A stretch of 64,000 nt of DNA from Mactromeris polynyma (lineage: Eukaryota > Mollusca > Bivalvia > Venerida > Mactridae), in contig JASFXZ010000016.1 of the NCBI GenBank assembly GCA_032209605.1, forward strand, positions 4,030,001-4,094,000, written 5' to 3'. Below, piece after piece: positions 1 through 11,201 of the stretch. A model generated the notes under the pieces. That model worked only from the letters and a program-made list of their open reading frames with translations, did not search any database and was not told the origin of the DNA. A program made the translations under genes and the position numbers. The stretch's first letter is position 1; each line of letters starts with the position of its first letter.

Positions 1-120
1 AGCCTGTGGACGGGCAAGTCAGTCCTTGTTGATAAATTCCAGGATATGGTTAGTCTACTGACTGTTATAAGTAACTGATACAATGTGGTAATGACGTTAA
101 ACCCACTACAAACGAAACAA
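1..120 (+). mobile_element. SINE 3' part, cut by the window edge
   Basis: The first 110-120 bases match 8082-8205 almost base for base. At the second site they follow a tRNA-like head (7930-8010). The segment ends in a 'gacgttaaaccc' type tail with A/C-rich sequence, common in molluscan tRNA SINEs. It is therefore the tail of the SINE copy belonging to the first duplication unit, whose head lies outside the window. Confidence 0.6.
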
Positions 121-2050
121 TACTACAAACATATTCAGTTGTACCTAAAATATATAAAAGTGTGATATATTGAAACTGTGATACAGTTATGATGGGATAT
201 TTCTCTGTTGTAGAATCTAGTTCCTATTGTTTGATGTTTGTGATGCTATTCAGAAGGGACATCAATAAAATGTTCTTTGAACTTACATTAAAATTGTTTG
301 TATATTAATAAAATAACCACCAAAAGTCTATATTATTCATGCATAATTAAACATGTATGGATTTCAGCTGCACAATGTGATATCTCACAGAGAGCAAATA
401 TACTGGCAATGTAGTCCTAAATATTGTTTGGCTACAGCATCTGTCCGTCATGGTTGGTCTTAATTGCTACGACAACAAACTGATTAATGATACTTTATAA
501 TTGACGGGTACATTGACTGTGTGGTCACTGTTTTCTGTTTAATTTATGGCCCCTGTAGTACTGACAATGGACTAGTGTCTTTCAGGAGGTCTCCTCCAAC
601 CAATCAATTATTGGAAATCATTTGAGTAATTGATAATTTGCAAACATTCACTACAGTACTAAACAAAATATAGATCCAAATGTCCCAGTTTGAAAAAAAA
701 CAGTGCTAAATCTTGTCCAGTTCTCAAAACCCCTTTAATACGGAAACCCCTTTAAACCGGACATTTTGTCCGGTCCCGAGCTCGTCCGATTTAAAGGGGT
801 TCCAGTGTATATACATTTTGACACTCTCCGCCGGCGTGCATGAGGTGTGGTCAATATTTAGAACGCCGTCCTGAATTATAACTATATAGATAAATGTCCT
901 ATTTAAAACAAACCGAACATTCCACATTTTTAATACATGTGTTAGTATTGAAACCAGCAATCTGATGCGTTAGGTTATTGTCATGATGGAGTAAACACTA
1001 CGCATAACCAACAAGGTTTGTAGATTCTAATTTAAAATTGATTAATTTTTGATAAAAAAGGCGGAATGGAAAGTGAATAATTTTGCAGCAACGTGTAGTT
1101 TAGACATTAAATATAAGTTAGCGATATTGTGGTAGCTGTTTAAGGCTTTAGGATATAGTGGGGGCCATCATCTTATGACACAATAATATCTGTATTTACT
1201 TAAATGCTAATTAATACATTGTTACACTTCCCGCGAAAAGGTTGTTTATTTTATTATAAGAAGGGGAAGTATGTGTCATTCAAGCGCTTATTTGATAAAT
1301 ATTGCGGAAACATTCAGTCAATGAAATCTTAATTTATGGATTGGTGCCTCTTTAGGGTCAGTTTGATACGTATGTATAGCCCATAGTCGCCACACAATCT
1401 GGAGAAGTTGTGGGGTCGAGTGCTTGAAATCTTTGTTTGTATCCTGCTGTTTTGATTAATTTCATATGGATATGTCGATATCCTATTTAGATATGTGACA
1501 TATTTATATGTACTGGTCGAAAGAGCTAACCGGCCACGACCATTTTATTCGATACCAGTTAGGTATAACCTTTATGATTGAATAATCGAATAATCGACAA
1601 CAATCGATGTAATTCTGTCAAAATCACGTTAATTATTTTGGATTTCCTTGCCATTTTGTAGTGTAGATTATCAATAAATGGCGAGATAACTCTATTGACC
1701 AGTACATATTGTCTTTACAACATATACAAACATTGCATGTAAGTTGGAGGCTTGTTTACACTTTTCGTCTTATCTGGGTATCAGGATACATGTGAGGTTG
1801 GGTAACCCCAAGTTGTGCTTTTTCTAATGACTGTTCCAAGGCTGTACTCCTATTCTCAAACTTTATGTTTATGTCTTTGTCTTTTTGTCATTGCAATTGT
1901 TTATGTATTTTGTTCTTAATGTAGTTGTTATTGTTTATGTATTTGTTTAAGTCTCTTAGTGTTTTGAAGTGGTTGTGCGCATTGTTTGTGGCATTTCTTA
2001 CTCTCCGTTCATATTAATTTTTTCTAAAATGTTTTTGTTCGTGTCTTTTC
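121..2050 (+). other. 5' flank / leader intron of deiodinase copy 1
   Basis: I see no supported coding exon here. The stretch is homologous to 8205-10480, except for unit-1-specific sequence at about 428-808 that contains an inverted motif around 745-790 (ccggacattttgtccgg). Two to three degenerate copies of the 34-bp repeat that is expanded in unit 2 lie at about 1862-1950. The segment ends in a pyrimidine tract and splice acceptor AG at 2051-2052, so at least its 3' portion should be an intron separating a 5'UTR exon that I cannot locate. Confidence 0.5.
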
Positions 2051-2056
2051 AGAAAG

Positions 2057-2770
2057 ATGACGTCCGTTCTGGTGTCCGTCAGGGCAGCTTTGATGGTAGG
2101 ATTTTTTGTGATTAGGGTGCTGTTTACTAGATACATACTGATTCACTTTGTTCCGTACTTGATGCCAAAATATGAACAAACGGCAAGACGAGTGGCATCA
2201 ATAGAAATAACACGGAAGACTCTTATAGCGATATGGAACGTACGTTGTCACAAGCTGGGATGTCGTCTGCAAGTTGGAATGCGCGCGCCAAATGTTCCAA
2301 TTCTAACAATGGAGAAAAAGGAGAAGAAGTTGTTAGATTATCAACAGGCTGGTCGAATGCTGGTGGTCAGTTTTGGAAGCTGTACCTGACCACCGTTCAT
2401 GAAGAAGTTGGACCAGTTTAAAAAGCTTGTGTCCGATTTCTGCCATTCGATTGATTTTGTGACTGTTTATGTGCAAGAGGCCCATGCTTCTGACGGTTGG
2501 GTCATGGGCGTGAACAAATACAGTATTGCGTATCACAAGAACATTGAGCAAAGGCAAGAAGCGGCGAAACTGTTGTTAGAAAATGACGTCAAATGTCCCT
2601 TAGTCATTGATACCATGGAAGGCGTGGCTTCCGACGCGTACGGTGCACGCCCAGAATCGTTGTACGTGATAGAAAACGGTGTTGTGCAGTTTCAAGGTCT
2701 TGGACCTTTCGCATATGATCCGATTGAATTACGAGCTTGGATTGAAACAAAGTTGAGTAAAAACAAATGA
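2057..2770 (+). CDS. DIO: Iodothyronine deiodinase, selenoprotein (copy 1)
   Basis: Thioredoxin-fold selenoenzyme that removes iodine from iodothyronines; in the family it is a membrane-anchored homodimer. The reading frame has 110 codons, an in-frame TGA (2387-2389) read as selenocysteine 111, then 126 more codons: 237 residues, close to the family's usual length. The active-site motif FGSCTUPPFM surrounds Sec, and the family block EAHASDGW (residues 141-148) and a following H-x3-E-x-R segment (160-166) are present. Residues about 10-36 are hydrophobic, fitting the N-terminal membrane anchor. The start ATG lies 4 bases after a splice acceptor (AG 2051-2052), so the whole coding sequence is one exon. 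The stop is TGA followed immediately by TAA (2771-2773). A SECIS lies 1.28 kb downstream of the Sec codon. Automated annotation would split this gene into two ORFs. No frame damage is visible. Confidence 0.95.
2387..2389 (+). other. Selenocysteine UGA codon, copy 1
   Basis: The in-frame TGA follows codons for FGSCT and is followed by PPFM, the deiodinase active-site context. The frame stays open for 126 further codons with family motifs, so this TGA is recoded and is not a terminator. Confidence 0.95.
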
Positions 2771-3655
2771 TAAGCGATTACTGTCAATTGTATGGTATTG
2801 CACGGCGTTTTTTGTGTGTGTTGAAACATTTAAATTGAAGTTGACATATCGTTATTGTTCTTGCAAATACTTTCTGTGTTGGTTCAATTTTGTAAGTAGT
2901 ATTATAAGTATTTGTAGAGAACATTCTAAAATAATCAATGTACTATTTGTAAATGATGATGAACGATCCAACCCCTATTTCTCAAAGATGACGTCATTTC
3001 CGCACAATTGGACAATGCAGCGCTGTATGCATTAAAATACTTCTACAGTAACCATAGTTAAGACATAGATTGTAAAGCGACAAAGCATATTATTATCACT
3101 TGATATCGATAATTACTATTTTTTCTATATTGATACTTTTATGTTATACGTATATATGTATGCAAAAACTGCGCTCTCTGAATATTGCAATGGCCAAAAC
3201 ATAATTATTCTATTTACGTTCGTGTTAGTAAGTAACACGTGATTGTTAGGAAATAGTATATGATGATACAGTGATATCATCGAGTTGCTTGATGTAAAAC
3301 CTCTGTATGCGATTTGTTTCTAATAGTGTGTATCTGATTAAGATTTATAAAAAAATATCTGGATTGTACCCGGGAGAAATCTAAAATATTCGGATTCTTT
3401 ATCATACAATGTGGAAGAAGCATGAAAATACCCAACAAGCGTAGATCATCATGCTACGTTTTGTTTTTGTGCCATTATGTTTATATGTCCCTTCATTCTA
3501 AATTAACGCAAATCGGGAACCAGCCAACTCCCTATGCCCCTTTCGTTTGAATGCGATATTGTTCTCGTCCGATTTTTTATTATTAATTTATTACATGTAC
3601 GAGTATGTTGGTGTTATTCCAATGAAAGGTTAGAATACAGATTGTGTCCATAGCA

Positions 3656-3722
3656 ACCAGCGTAATGAAATGACTGATCTGTCTTAAATGTATTTGATAG
3701 ATCATGATATATAAACTGGGTG
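3656..3722 (+). promoter_or_regulatory. SECIS element, copy 1 3'UTR
   Basis: Core read by eye: ATGA (3670-3673), one C, helix arm TGATCTGTC (3675-3683), apical loop with an A-run (TTAAATGTATTT, 3684-3695), opposite arm GATAGATCA (3696-3704), then TGAT (3705-3708). The nine helix pairs all match, with one G-U. The ATGA/TGAT pair supplies the non-Watson-Crick UGA/GA quartet, and the loop As are correctly placed at the 5' side. CCAG...CTGG (near 3657 and 3715) can start the basal helix. This element recruits the SECIS-binding machinery that lets UGA be read as Sec. Confidence 0.88.
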
Positions 3723-3821
3723 TAAAATCTGGGCACAATCTATATCATTTGAACTTCATGGACAAATCGTAAAATACATGAAATGTTGAATGCTTGTCAG
3801 AATATGTAATGTTTTCAAAGA

Positions 3822-3827
3822 AATAAA
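3822..3827 (+). promoter_or_regulatory. Poly(A) signal, deiodinase copy 1
   Basis: AATAAA lies about 115 bases after the SECIS, at the expected end of the 3'UTR. The same context is conserved in copy 2 (12540-12545). Confidence 0.65.
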
Positions 3828-3859
3828 GACATATTTCCACAAAATTCAATGTTGCGTTA

Positions 3860-4668
3860 TTTTCTTTAATGGTGGTGAACTATAAGAATATGCTCATGCA
3901 AAAACAACAAAGGTTTCAGTGAACTTGAACAATTCATGAAGAATAATGAGATTAAACCTTCATAGAACGTTTGTTACATGCACACATATCGGATTATCAA
4001 AGATTAATTGAATAAACTAACATAATATGTAAGTGAAATAATTATTACCCAGGAATTGTGTCAGTTATCATGACTATTTTAGGATTTCATAACAAATGAG
4101 AAATTAACATTGACACCGTTTTTCATGAGCGTTGATAAATGCTGCAACCAAGAGTTGGTAAATTTATTGAATTATCATGGATGGGAAAAGCTCAACATGA
4201 ACGAAAAATGCTCAAATGCAACTCAAGAGTTTTAAATGATGTACAAAGGAAAAGGAAACAGAAACTATTTTTTAATAAATATTCATTTCATTTCCATAGG
4301 TAAGAAATAAAACAAGTAATAAGTCAGATAACATGCTCAGATCTGCATAACGAGGGTTCGATATTATTATCAAAATGAAATTCAGACAATCACAAATCAA
4401 TGTGCAATGTCCGCATGTGCAAAGTAATAAAGGGGTAAATGTCCGCATGTGCAATATAATAAAGGGGCAAATGTCCACATGTGCAATATCATGAAGGGGC
4501 TAATGTCCGCCTTTGCAAATTTGAGCTTAGGGCAAATGTCCTAGGGGCTAATGTCCGTCTACCGTTTTATTCAACCTAGAGGTGCGAATTATAGAGCATT
4601 TTATGTTGAAGGGGCCAACTAACTGGTTTGAAAGTTCAAGGTTGGGAAGATAGAACCAGATGTTGTAG
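3860..4668. other. 3' flank of deiodinase copy 1
   Basis: Noncoding sequence homologous to about 12600-13903. At about 4395-4560 copy 1 has a short degenerate tandem array (units of about 38 bp containing 'aatgtccgcatgtgcaa' and 'aaaggggc') that copy 2 lacks. No exon is seen. Confidence 0.5.
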
Positions 4669-6108
4669 GCCCTCTCTTGATCAACAACTGCTCTACAACA
4701 ACATTATACAGTACAACCACTCCAGAGCGGCCCTCTCTTGATCAACAACTGCTCTACAACAACATTATACAGTACAACCACTCCAGAGCGGCCCTCTCTT
4801 GATCAACAACTGCTCTACAACAACATTATACAGTACAACCACTCCAGAGCGGCCCTCTCTTGATCAACAACTGCTCTACAACAACATTATACAGTACAAC
4901 CACTCCAGAGCGGCCCTCTCTTGATCTACAACTGCTCTACAACAACATTATACAGTACAACCACTCTAGAGCGGCCCTCTCTTGATCAACAACTGCTCTA
5001 CAACATCATTATACAGTACAACCACTCCAGAGCGGCCCTCTCTTGATCTACAACTGCTCTACAACAACATTATACAGTACAACCACTCCAGAGCGGCCCT
5101 CTCTTGATCAACAACTGCTCTACAACAACATTATACAGTACAACCACTCCAGAGCGGCCCTCTCTTGATCTACAACTGCTCTACAACAACATTATACAGT
5201 ACAACCACTCCAGAGCGGCCCTCTCTTGATCAACAACTGCTCTACAACAACATTATACAGTACAACCACTCCAGAGCGGCCCTCTCTTGATCAACAACTG
5301 CTCTACAACATCATTATACAGTACAACCACTCCAGAGTGGCCCTCTCTTGATCAACAACTGCTCTACAACAACATTATACAGTACAACCACTCTAGAGTG
5401 GCCCTCTCTTGATCAACAACTGCTCTACAACAACATTATACAGTACAACCACTCTAGAGTGGCCCTCTCTTGATCAACAACTGCTCTACAACAACATTAT
5501 ACAGTACAACCACTCCAGAGCGGCCCTCTCTTGATCAACAACTGCTCTACAACAACATTATACAGTACAACCACTCCAGAGCGGCCCTCTCTTGATCAAC
5601 AACTGTTCTACAACAACATTATACAGTACAACCACTCCAGAGCGGCCCTCTCTTGATCAACAACTGCTCTACAACAACATTATACAGTACAACCACTCTA
5701 GAGTGGCCCTCTCTTGATCAACAACTGCTCTACAACATCATTATACAGTACAACCACTCCAGAGCGGCCCTCTCTTGATCAACAACTGCTCTACAACAAC
5801 ATTATACAGTACAACCACTCTAGAGTGGCCCTCTCTTGATCAACAACTGCTCTACAACAACATTATACAGTACAACCACTCTAGAGTGGCCCTCTCTTGA
5901 TCAACAACTGCTCTACAACAACATTATACAGTACACCCACTCCAGAGTGGCCCTCTCTTGATCAACAACTGCTCTACAACAACATTATACAGTACAACCA
6001 CTCCAGAGTGGCCCTCTCTTGATCAACAACTGCTCTACAATAACATTATACAGTACAACCTCTCCAGAGCGGCCCTTTCTTGATCAATAACTGGTCTACA
6101 ACAACATT
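4669..6108. repeat. 61-bp tandem satellite, about 23-24 units
   Basis: Each repeat advances by exactly 61 bases (ggccctctcttgatcaacaa begins a typical unit). Units are about 95% or more identical. Recurrent variants (gatcaac/gatctac, ccagagc/ctagagt, acaacaac/acaacatc) recur at non-adjacent units, which suggests multi-unit duplication. The last units at about 6050-6108 are degenerate. The array begins exactly where homology between the two segmental duplicates ends. Confidence 0.97.
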
Positions 6109-7929
6109 ATACATTTTTCCAGTTATAAAACTTAACGACAAAAGTCTCTGTTAAGGGAAATCTCTCAATAACAGCCGAAATTTGAATCTTCAAAATCCTA
6201 GAATATAATGAAGAAAGTTTGTACATGTACATTAAATTAAGAATTTTTTCTTAGTCCTCATCTGGAATCTCACTTGTTATATACTCAATGCTAGTACAAA
6301 AATCTTTACTGCGCAATAAAATGTATTTAATGGTTCAGCACTGGACAATAATGATTCGTACTTTCTGTTAATCTGCAGGTGTTGAACACAAACCTAGTAT
6401 TAAATATCGAACAACTTTAGCGCTTTGATTATATTAGGATTTCAAATGCAATAATATGAAAAATACGCGCTACAGATAATCAATATCAAACATATTGCAC
6501 AGTTTTCGGCTTATATCTATGACTTCAACCCAAAATAAAAAAAATCCACGTAGCAAGATAATTTATTAAATTGATAAACAGCAGAAACATCGAGTGTCCA
6601 ATTAGAAAGGTTGCTCAGTGAATATACAGGGTGTAAAACAAATTCGTTCACAAAGTTCGAATTTTAGTATTTCTTGAATTGCTCTTTCCATCTACTAGTA
6701 TGTCGATATGGACCAATAGTTTACATCTGCATGACAGTTCAAAATAAAATAGATATTCATGAAAGAGCAATGTTTTCATTATACGAAAATAAAGCCAATG
6801 TACACAGCATTATTCTCATTTTATCTAAATTCAAACTTTGTGAACAAACTTTTTAACACCATGTATACAACGAATTAGCATGCAGTGTATAAGGGGCAAA
6901 GGGAGAGAACTCTAGATGGTATAAAGGGAAAAGACTCCTTACAATATCCTGTGGCTTGCACTCAGCGGAACACAAAATATGTTGCACTGCACTATTCGAA
7001 TTACATAATTAGTCCCGAAAATACCCTATATGGGCGCGGCTACTTTCCATAGCAGCCAAAATTCCGTTGAGCGAGTCAGGACCATCATGGTCCTCTGATT
7101 GTATAATGTTCATGTATATTTGAAAAATAGCCTCATTGAAACGTTTTTGGTACATTTAAATACCAGAGAAAAGGACTGTTACTGTGTATAACTACGTGAA
7201 TAAATGGAATATAACATGTAAATGGAACTGAATTATAGATGACCATGATGAACTGTTACCAAATTGTGTTAATATTCTTGCCATTTGTTTCTAATCATGT
7301 AAATGCAGTATTATTGCGTTTTCACACGATTTCATCCTGGTTGTTTCAAGTAGACTCTACCAAGGGAGACAATTTCTGTTGGTGTAAACAAATTAAGATG
7401 TTTGTGAGAGTAGTTTCCCTTGAACCGTAGGACGAATGCATGATGACGTTATAACCGGTATAGTCCCATTTCAATATTAGATAGAAATTCCGTGTATTTA
7501 TTTGTATAGCTTATAATTGTTAACTACTAGCAAGCGCATACATTTCAGGAATACTGCTGGAAATGCTGAATGGATTGTATCCATCGTGATGCGTTCACAA
7601 CATTTAGAAAATTACCATTTATGTAGTCCTACATACGATTAATATTTTCATGCTTTACAAGCAAATGACCACTACCCGACATGAACTAGAGGTGGAGCAC
7701 AATGACTACGACTGATGTAAAATGTTCTGTCAATTTGTCGTGTAGAACCCACGCTTCACCCGGGTTCGAATCTACGACCTCAAGCAACCCCCTACACTTT
7801 AAAACTAGATGATACGGAAAAGTTTTCAATTCATATTGCACAAGTGGTCCAGAAATGTTGATATTACACTGTTGAAGAAATATGGATGAAATCTTTACAT
7901 TTTATAAAATGTCAAAAGTACATATTATT
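6109..7929. other. Spacer between the satellite and unit 2
   Basis: No gene is supported. It contains the MITE at 6627-6863 and otherwise AT-rich sequence. A short B-box-like GGTTCGAATC occurs near 7762, but without a full tRNA-like head. Confidence 0.5.
6627..6863. mobile_element. MITE with TA target duplication
   Basis: Terminal inverted repeats begin CAGGGTGTaaaacaaattcg on the left and match the right end read in reverse (ttcacaaagtt core, then ...AACACCATG). TA dinucleotides flank both ends (6625-6626 and 6864-6865). The size of 237 bp and TA site fit a Tc1/mariner-type non-autonomous element. The open frame inside is not meaningful. Confidence 0.7.
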
Positions 7930-8205
7930 CAACCTCACCGGGTAAGCTCATTTGGTAGAGCACCGGGCTGTCACCCAGGAGGTCTGGGTTCGATTCAGGG
8001 GTAGAGCAGATCATGTAATTCCGTACCATTTGTTTTCAGTAATTTGTCCCCCACCTCTGACTGATATGAGAAAGTTGTAAGTAGCCTGTGGACGGGCAAG
8101 TCAGTCCTTGTTGATAAATTCCAGGATATGGTTAGTCTCTGACTGTTATAAGTAACTGATACAAATGTTGTAATGACGTTAAACCCACTACAAACGAAAC
8201 AATAC
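7930..8205 (+). mobile_element. tRNA-derived SINE with Asp-like head
   Basis: The head carries an A-box-like D arm (agctcatttggtagagc), an anticodon stem-loop with GTC (ccgggctGTCAcccagg) and a B box (ggttcgattc). The acceptor stem is not intact, so this is a SINE head and not a functional tRNA. A body follows and ends in gacgttaaacccactacaaac. The same tail opens the window. Confidence 0.65.
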
Positions 8206-9693
8206 TACAAACATATTCAGTTGTACCTAAAATATATAAAAGTGTGATATTGAAACTGTGATACAGTTATGATGTGATATTTCTCTGTTGTAGAATCTAG
8301 TTCCTATTGTTTGATGTTTGTGATGCTATTCAGAAGGGATATCAATAAAATGTTCTTTGATCTTACATCAACATTGTTTGTATTCTAATAAAATAACCAC
8401 CAAAAGTATATATTATTCATGAATAATTAAACATGTATGGATTTCAGCTGCACAATGTGCTGTGATATCTCACAGAGGACAAATATACGGGCAATGTAGT
8501 CCTAAATATTGTTCGGGTGGTTTGAAACATGATACGAGATAATAAATAAATGTCATGTCAGCTTTATTACAACTTGTGAACTAGTTTCACAATTGATGTA
8601 AAAACTAAACTCGTATTTAATCTATCAAACGCCAATTTATGATAACATGTATGCACATTTTGACACTGTCTGCCGACGTGCATGAGGTGCGGTCAATATT
8701 TAGAACATCGTCCTGAATTATAACTATATAATTAAAAGTCCCATTTAAAACAAACCGAACGTTCCACATTTTAATACATGTGTTAGTATTTAAACAAGCA
8801 ATCTGATGCGTTAGGTTATTGTCATGATGGAGTAAACACTACGCATAACCAACAAGGTTTGTAGATTCTAATTTAAAATTTATTAATTTTTGATAAAAAA
8901 TGCGGAATGGAAAGTGAATAATTTTGCAGCAACGTGTAGTTTAGACATTAAATATAAGTTACCTATATTGTGTTAGCTGTTTAAGGCTTTATGATATAGT
9001 GGGGGCCATCATCTTATGACACAATAATATCTGTATTTACTTAAATGCTAATAAATAGATTGTTACACTTCCCGCGAAAAGGTTGATTATTTTATTATTA
9101 TTATTATTAGGGGAAGTATGCGTCATTCAAGCGCAATAAAATCTTAATTTATGGACTGGTGCCGCTTTAGGTCAGTTTGATAAGTATGTATAAACCAAAT
9201 TCGCCACACAAGAAGTTGTGGGGTCGAGTGCTTAAACTCTTAATTGTTTGTATCCTGCTGTTTTGATTCATTTCATATGGATATGTCGATATCTTATTTA
9301 GATATGTGACACATTTATCTACAATGGTCAAAAGTGCTAATCGGCCACGACCACTTTATTTGATACCAGTTAGGTATAACCTTTATGATTCATAACAATC
9401 GCATAATCGATAACAATCGATGTAATTCTGTCAAAACCACTATTATTATTTCGGATTTCCTTGCCATCTTGTAGTGTAGATTATCAAAAAATGGCGAAAT
9501 AATTCCTTTGACCAGTATATATTGTCTTTACAACATATACAAACATTGCATGTAAGTTGGAGGCTTGTTTACACTGTTCGTCTTATCTGGGTGACAACAG
9601 GAAACGTGTGAGTTGGGTACACCCTGAATACATGTTGCAACCCCATGTTGTGCTTTTTTCATTGACTATTCCAAGGTTGTACTATTCTCACAA

Positions 9694-10385
9694 TTTATGA
9701 CTTTGTCCTTTTTGTCGTTGTAATTGTATATGTATTTTGTCCTTTTTGTCGTTGTAATTGTATATGTATTTTGTCCTTTTTGTCGTTGTAATTGTTTATG
9801 TATTTTGTCCTTTTTGTCGTTGTAATTGTTTATGTCTTTTGTTCTTAATGTCGTTGTAATTGTATATGTATTTTGTCCTTTTTGTCGTTGTAATTGTATA
9901 TGTCTTTTGTTCTTAATGTCGTTGTAATTGTTTATGTCTTTTGTTCTTAATGTCGTTGTAATTGTTTATGTCTTTTGTTCTTAATGTCGTTGTAATTGTA
10001 TATGTATTTTGTCCTTTTTGTCGTTGTAATTGTTTATGTCTTTTGTTCTTAATGCCGTTGTAATTGTTTATGTATTTTGTCCTTTTTGTCGTTGTAATTG
10101 TATATGTATTTTGTCCTTTTTGTCGTTGTAATTGTATATGTATTTTGTCCTTTTTGTCGTTGTAATTGTTTATGTATTTTGTCCTTTTTGTCGTTGTAAT
10201 TGTATATGTATTTTGTCCTTTTTGTCGTTGTAATTGTATATGTATTTTGTCCTTTTTGTCGTTGTAATTGTTTATGTATTTTGTCCTTTTTGTCGTTGTA
10301 ATTGTTTATGTATTTTGTCCTTTTTGTCATTGTATTTGTTTATGTCTTTTGTTCTTAATGTCGTTGTTATTGTTTATGTATTTGT
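9694..10385. repeat. 34-bp minisatellite, about 20 units, in the leader intron
   Basis: Units of 34 bp alternate between two variants (gtcctttttgtcgttgtaat and gttcttaatgtcgttgtaat, each followed by tg + tttatg/tatatg). The array ends about 100 bases before the splice acceptor of deiodinase copy 2. Copy 1 has only 2-3 units at the same position. Open frames across it are a by-product of the repeat. Confidence 0.92.
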
Positions 10386-10487
10386 TTAAGTGTTTTGAAG
10401 TGGTTGTGCGCATTGTTTGTGGCATTTCTAACTCTCCGTTCATATTCATTTTTTTTAAATGTTTTTTGTTCGCTTCTTTTCAGAAAG

Positions 10488-11201
10488 ATGACGTCCGTTC
10501 TGGTGTCCATCAGGGCAGCTTTGATGGTAGGATTTTTTATGATTAGGGTGCTGTTTACTAGATACATACTGATTCACTTTGTTCCATACTTGATGCCAAA
10601 ATATGAACAAACGGCAAGACGAGTGGCATCAATAGAAATAACAATGAAGAGCCTTGTAGTGATGTGGCACATGCGTTGTCACAGGTTAGGATGTCGTCTG
10701 CAAGTTGGAATGCGCGCGCCAAATGTTCCAGTTCTAACAATGGAGAAAAAGGAGAAGAAGTTGTTAGATTATCAACAGGCTGGTCGAATGCTGGTGGTCA
10801 GTTTTGGAAGCTGTACCTGACCACCGTTCATGAAGAAGTTGGACCAGTTTAAAAAGCTTGTGTCCGATTTCTGCCATTCGATTGATTTTGTGACTGTTTA
10901 TATGCAAGAGGCCCATGCTTCTGACGGCTGGGCCAAGGACGTGAACAAACACAGTATTGCATATCACACGAACATTGAACAAAGGATAGAAGCGGCGAAA
11001 CTGTTGCTAGAAAATGACATCAAATGTCCATTAGTCATCGATACCATGGAAAGCGTGGCTTCCGACGCGTACGGTGCACGCCCAGAATCGTTGTACGTGA
11101 TAGAAAACGGTGTTGTGCAGTTTCAAGGTCTTGGACCTTTCGCTTATGATCCGATTGAATTACGAGCTTGGATTGAAACAAAGTTGAGTAAAAACAAATG
11201 A
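10488..11201 (+). CDS. DIO: Iodothyronine deiodinase, selenoprotein (copy 2)
   Basis: Paralogue of the gene at 2057-2770 with the same single coding exon: acceptor AG at 10482-10483, ATG at 10488, Sec TGA at 10818-10820, stop TGA at 11199-11201 followed by TAA. It is 237 residues, with the same FGSCTUPPFM active site, EAHASDGW block and N-terminal hydrophobic anchor. Substitutions cluster between the anchor and the catalytic core (for example RKTLIAIWNV to MKSLVVMWHM) and just after the EAHASDGW block, while the catalytic region is unchanged. No frameshift or premature stop other than the Sec codon is seen, so both copies look functional. An ATG at 10395 is in frame upstream, but it lies before the acceptor and is intronic. 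The 3'UTR carries two SECIS elements. Confidence 0.94.
10818..10820 (+). other. Selenocysteine UGA codon, copy 2
   Basis: In-frame TGA between GSCT and PPFM, residue 111, conserved in position and context with copy 1. Confidence 0.94.

Larger units (their letters stand above)
1..8081. repeat. Segmental duplication, unit 1 (homologous core 1-4668)
   Basis: Sequence from base 1 to about 4668 is collinear with 8082-13903. Homology covers the SINE tail, deiodinase 5' flank, coding exon, 3'UTR and 3' flank. It stops where the 61-bp satellite begins (4669). Unit 1 has private sequence at about 428-808, ending in a pogo/Tigger-like terminal motif (GGGGTTCCAGTGTA). Unit 2 has its own replacement at about 8515-8650 and an insertion at about 12806-13265. 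Confidence 0.85.

Noticed and set aside
2399..2770. Separate 123-codon ORF starting MKKLDQF
   Set aside because: It is the C-terminal half of deiodinase copy 1 downstream of the recoded TGA, not an independent gene. The same applies to 10830-11201.
2938..3010. Alternative SECIS near aaatgatgatgaacgatcc...gatgacgtcattt
   Set aside because: Outer arms pair (aaatgatg/cgtcattt), but the inner helix between ATGA and TGA does not form, and the apical As are misplaced. The site at 3670-3708 fits far better.
4669..6108. CRISPR-like array
   Set aside because: Contiguous 61-bp monomers without unique spacers in a eukaryotic genome: a satellite.
7930..8010. Functional tRNA-Asp gene
   Set aside because: The acceptor stem does not pair and a SINE body follows directly.
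10049..10330. 93-codon minus-strand frame KGQNTYTITTT repeats
   Set aside because: Shadow of the 34-bp minisatellite.
10395..10487. N-terminal extension of deiodinase copy 2 from the ATG at 10395
   Set aside because: The splice acceptor at 10482-10483 places this upstream sequence in an intron, and copy 1 has an in-frame stop in the equivalent stretch.
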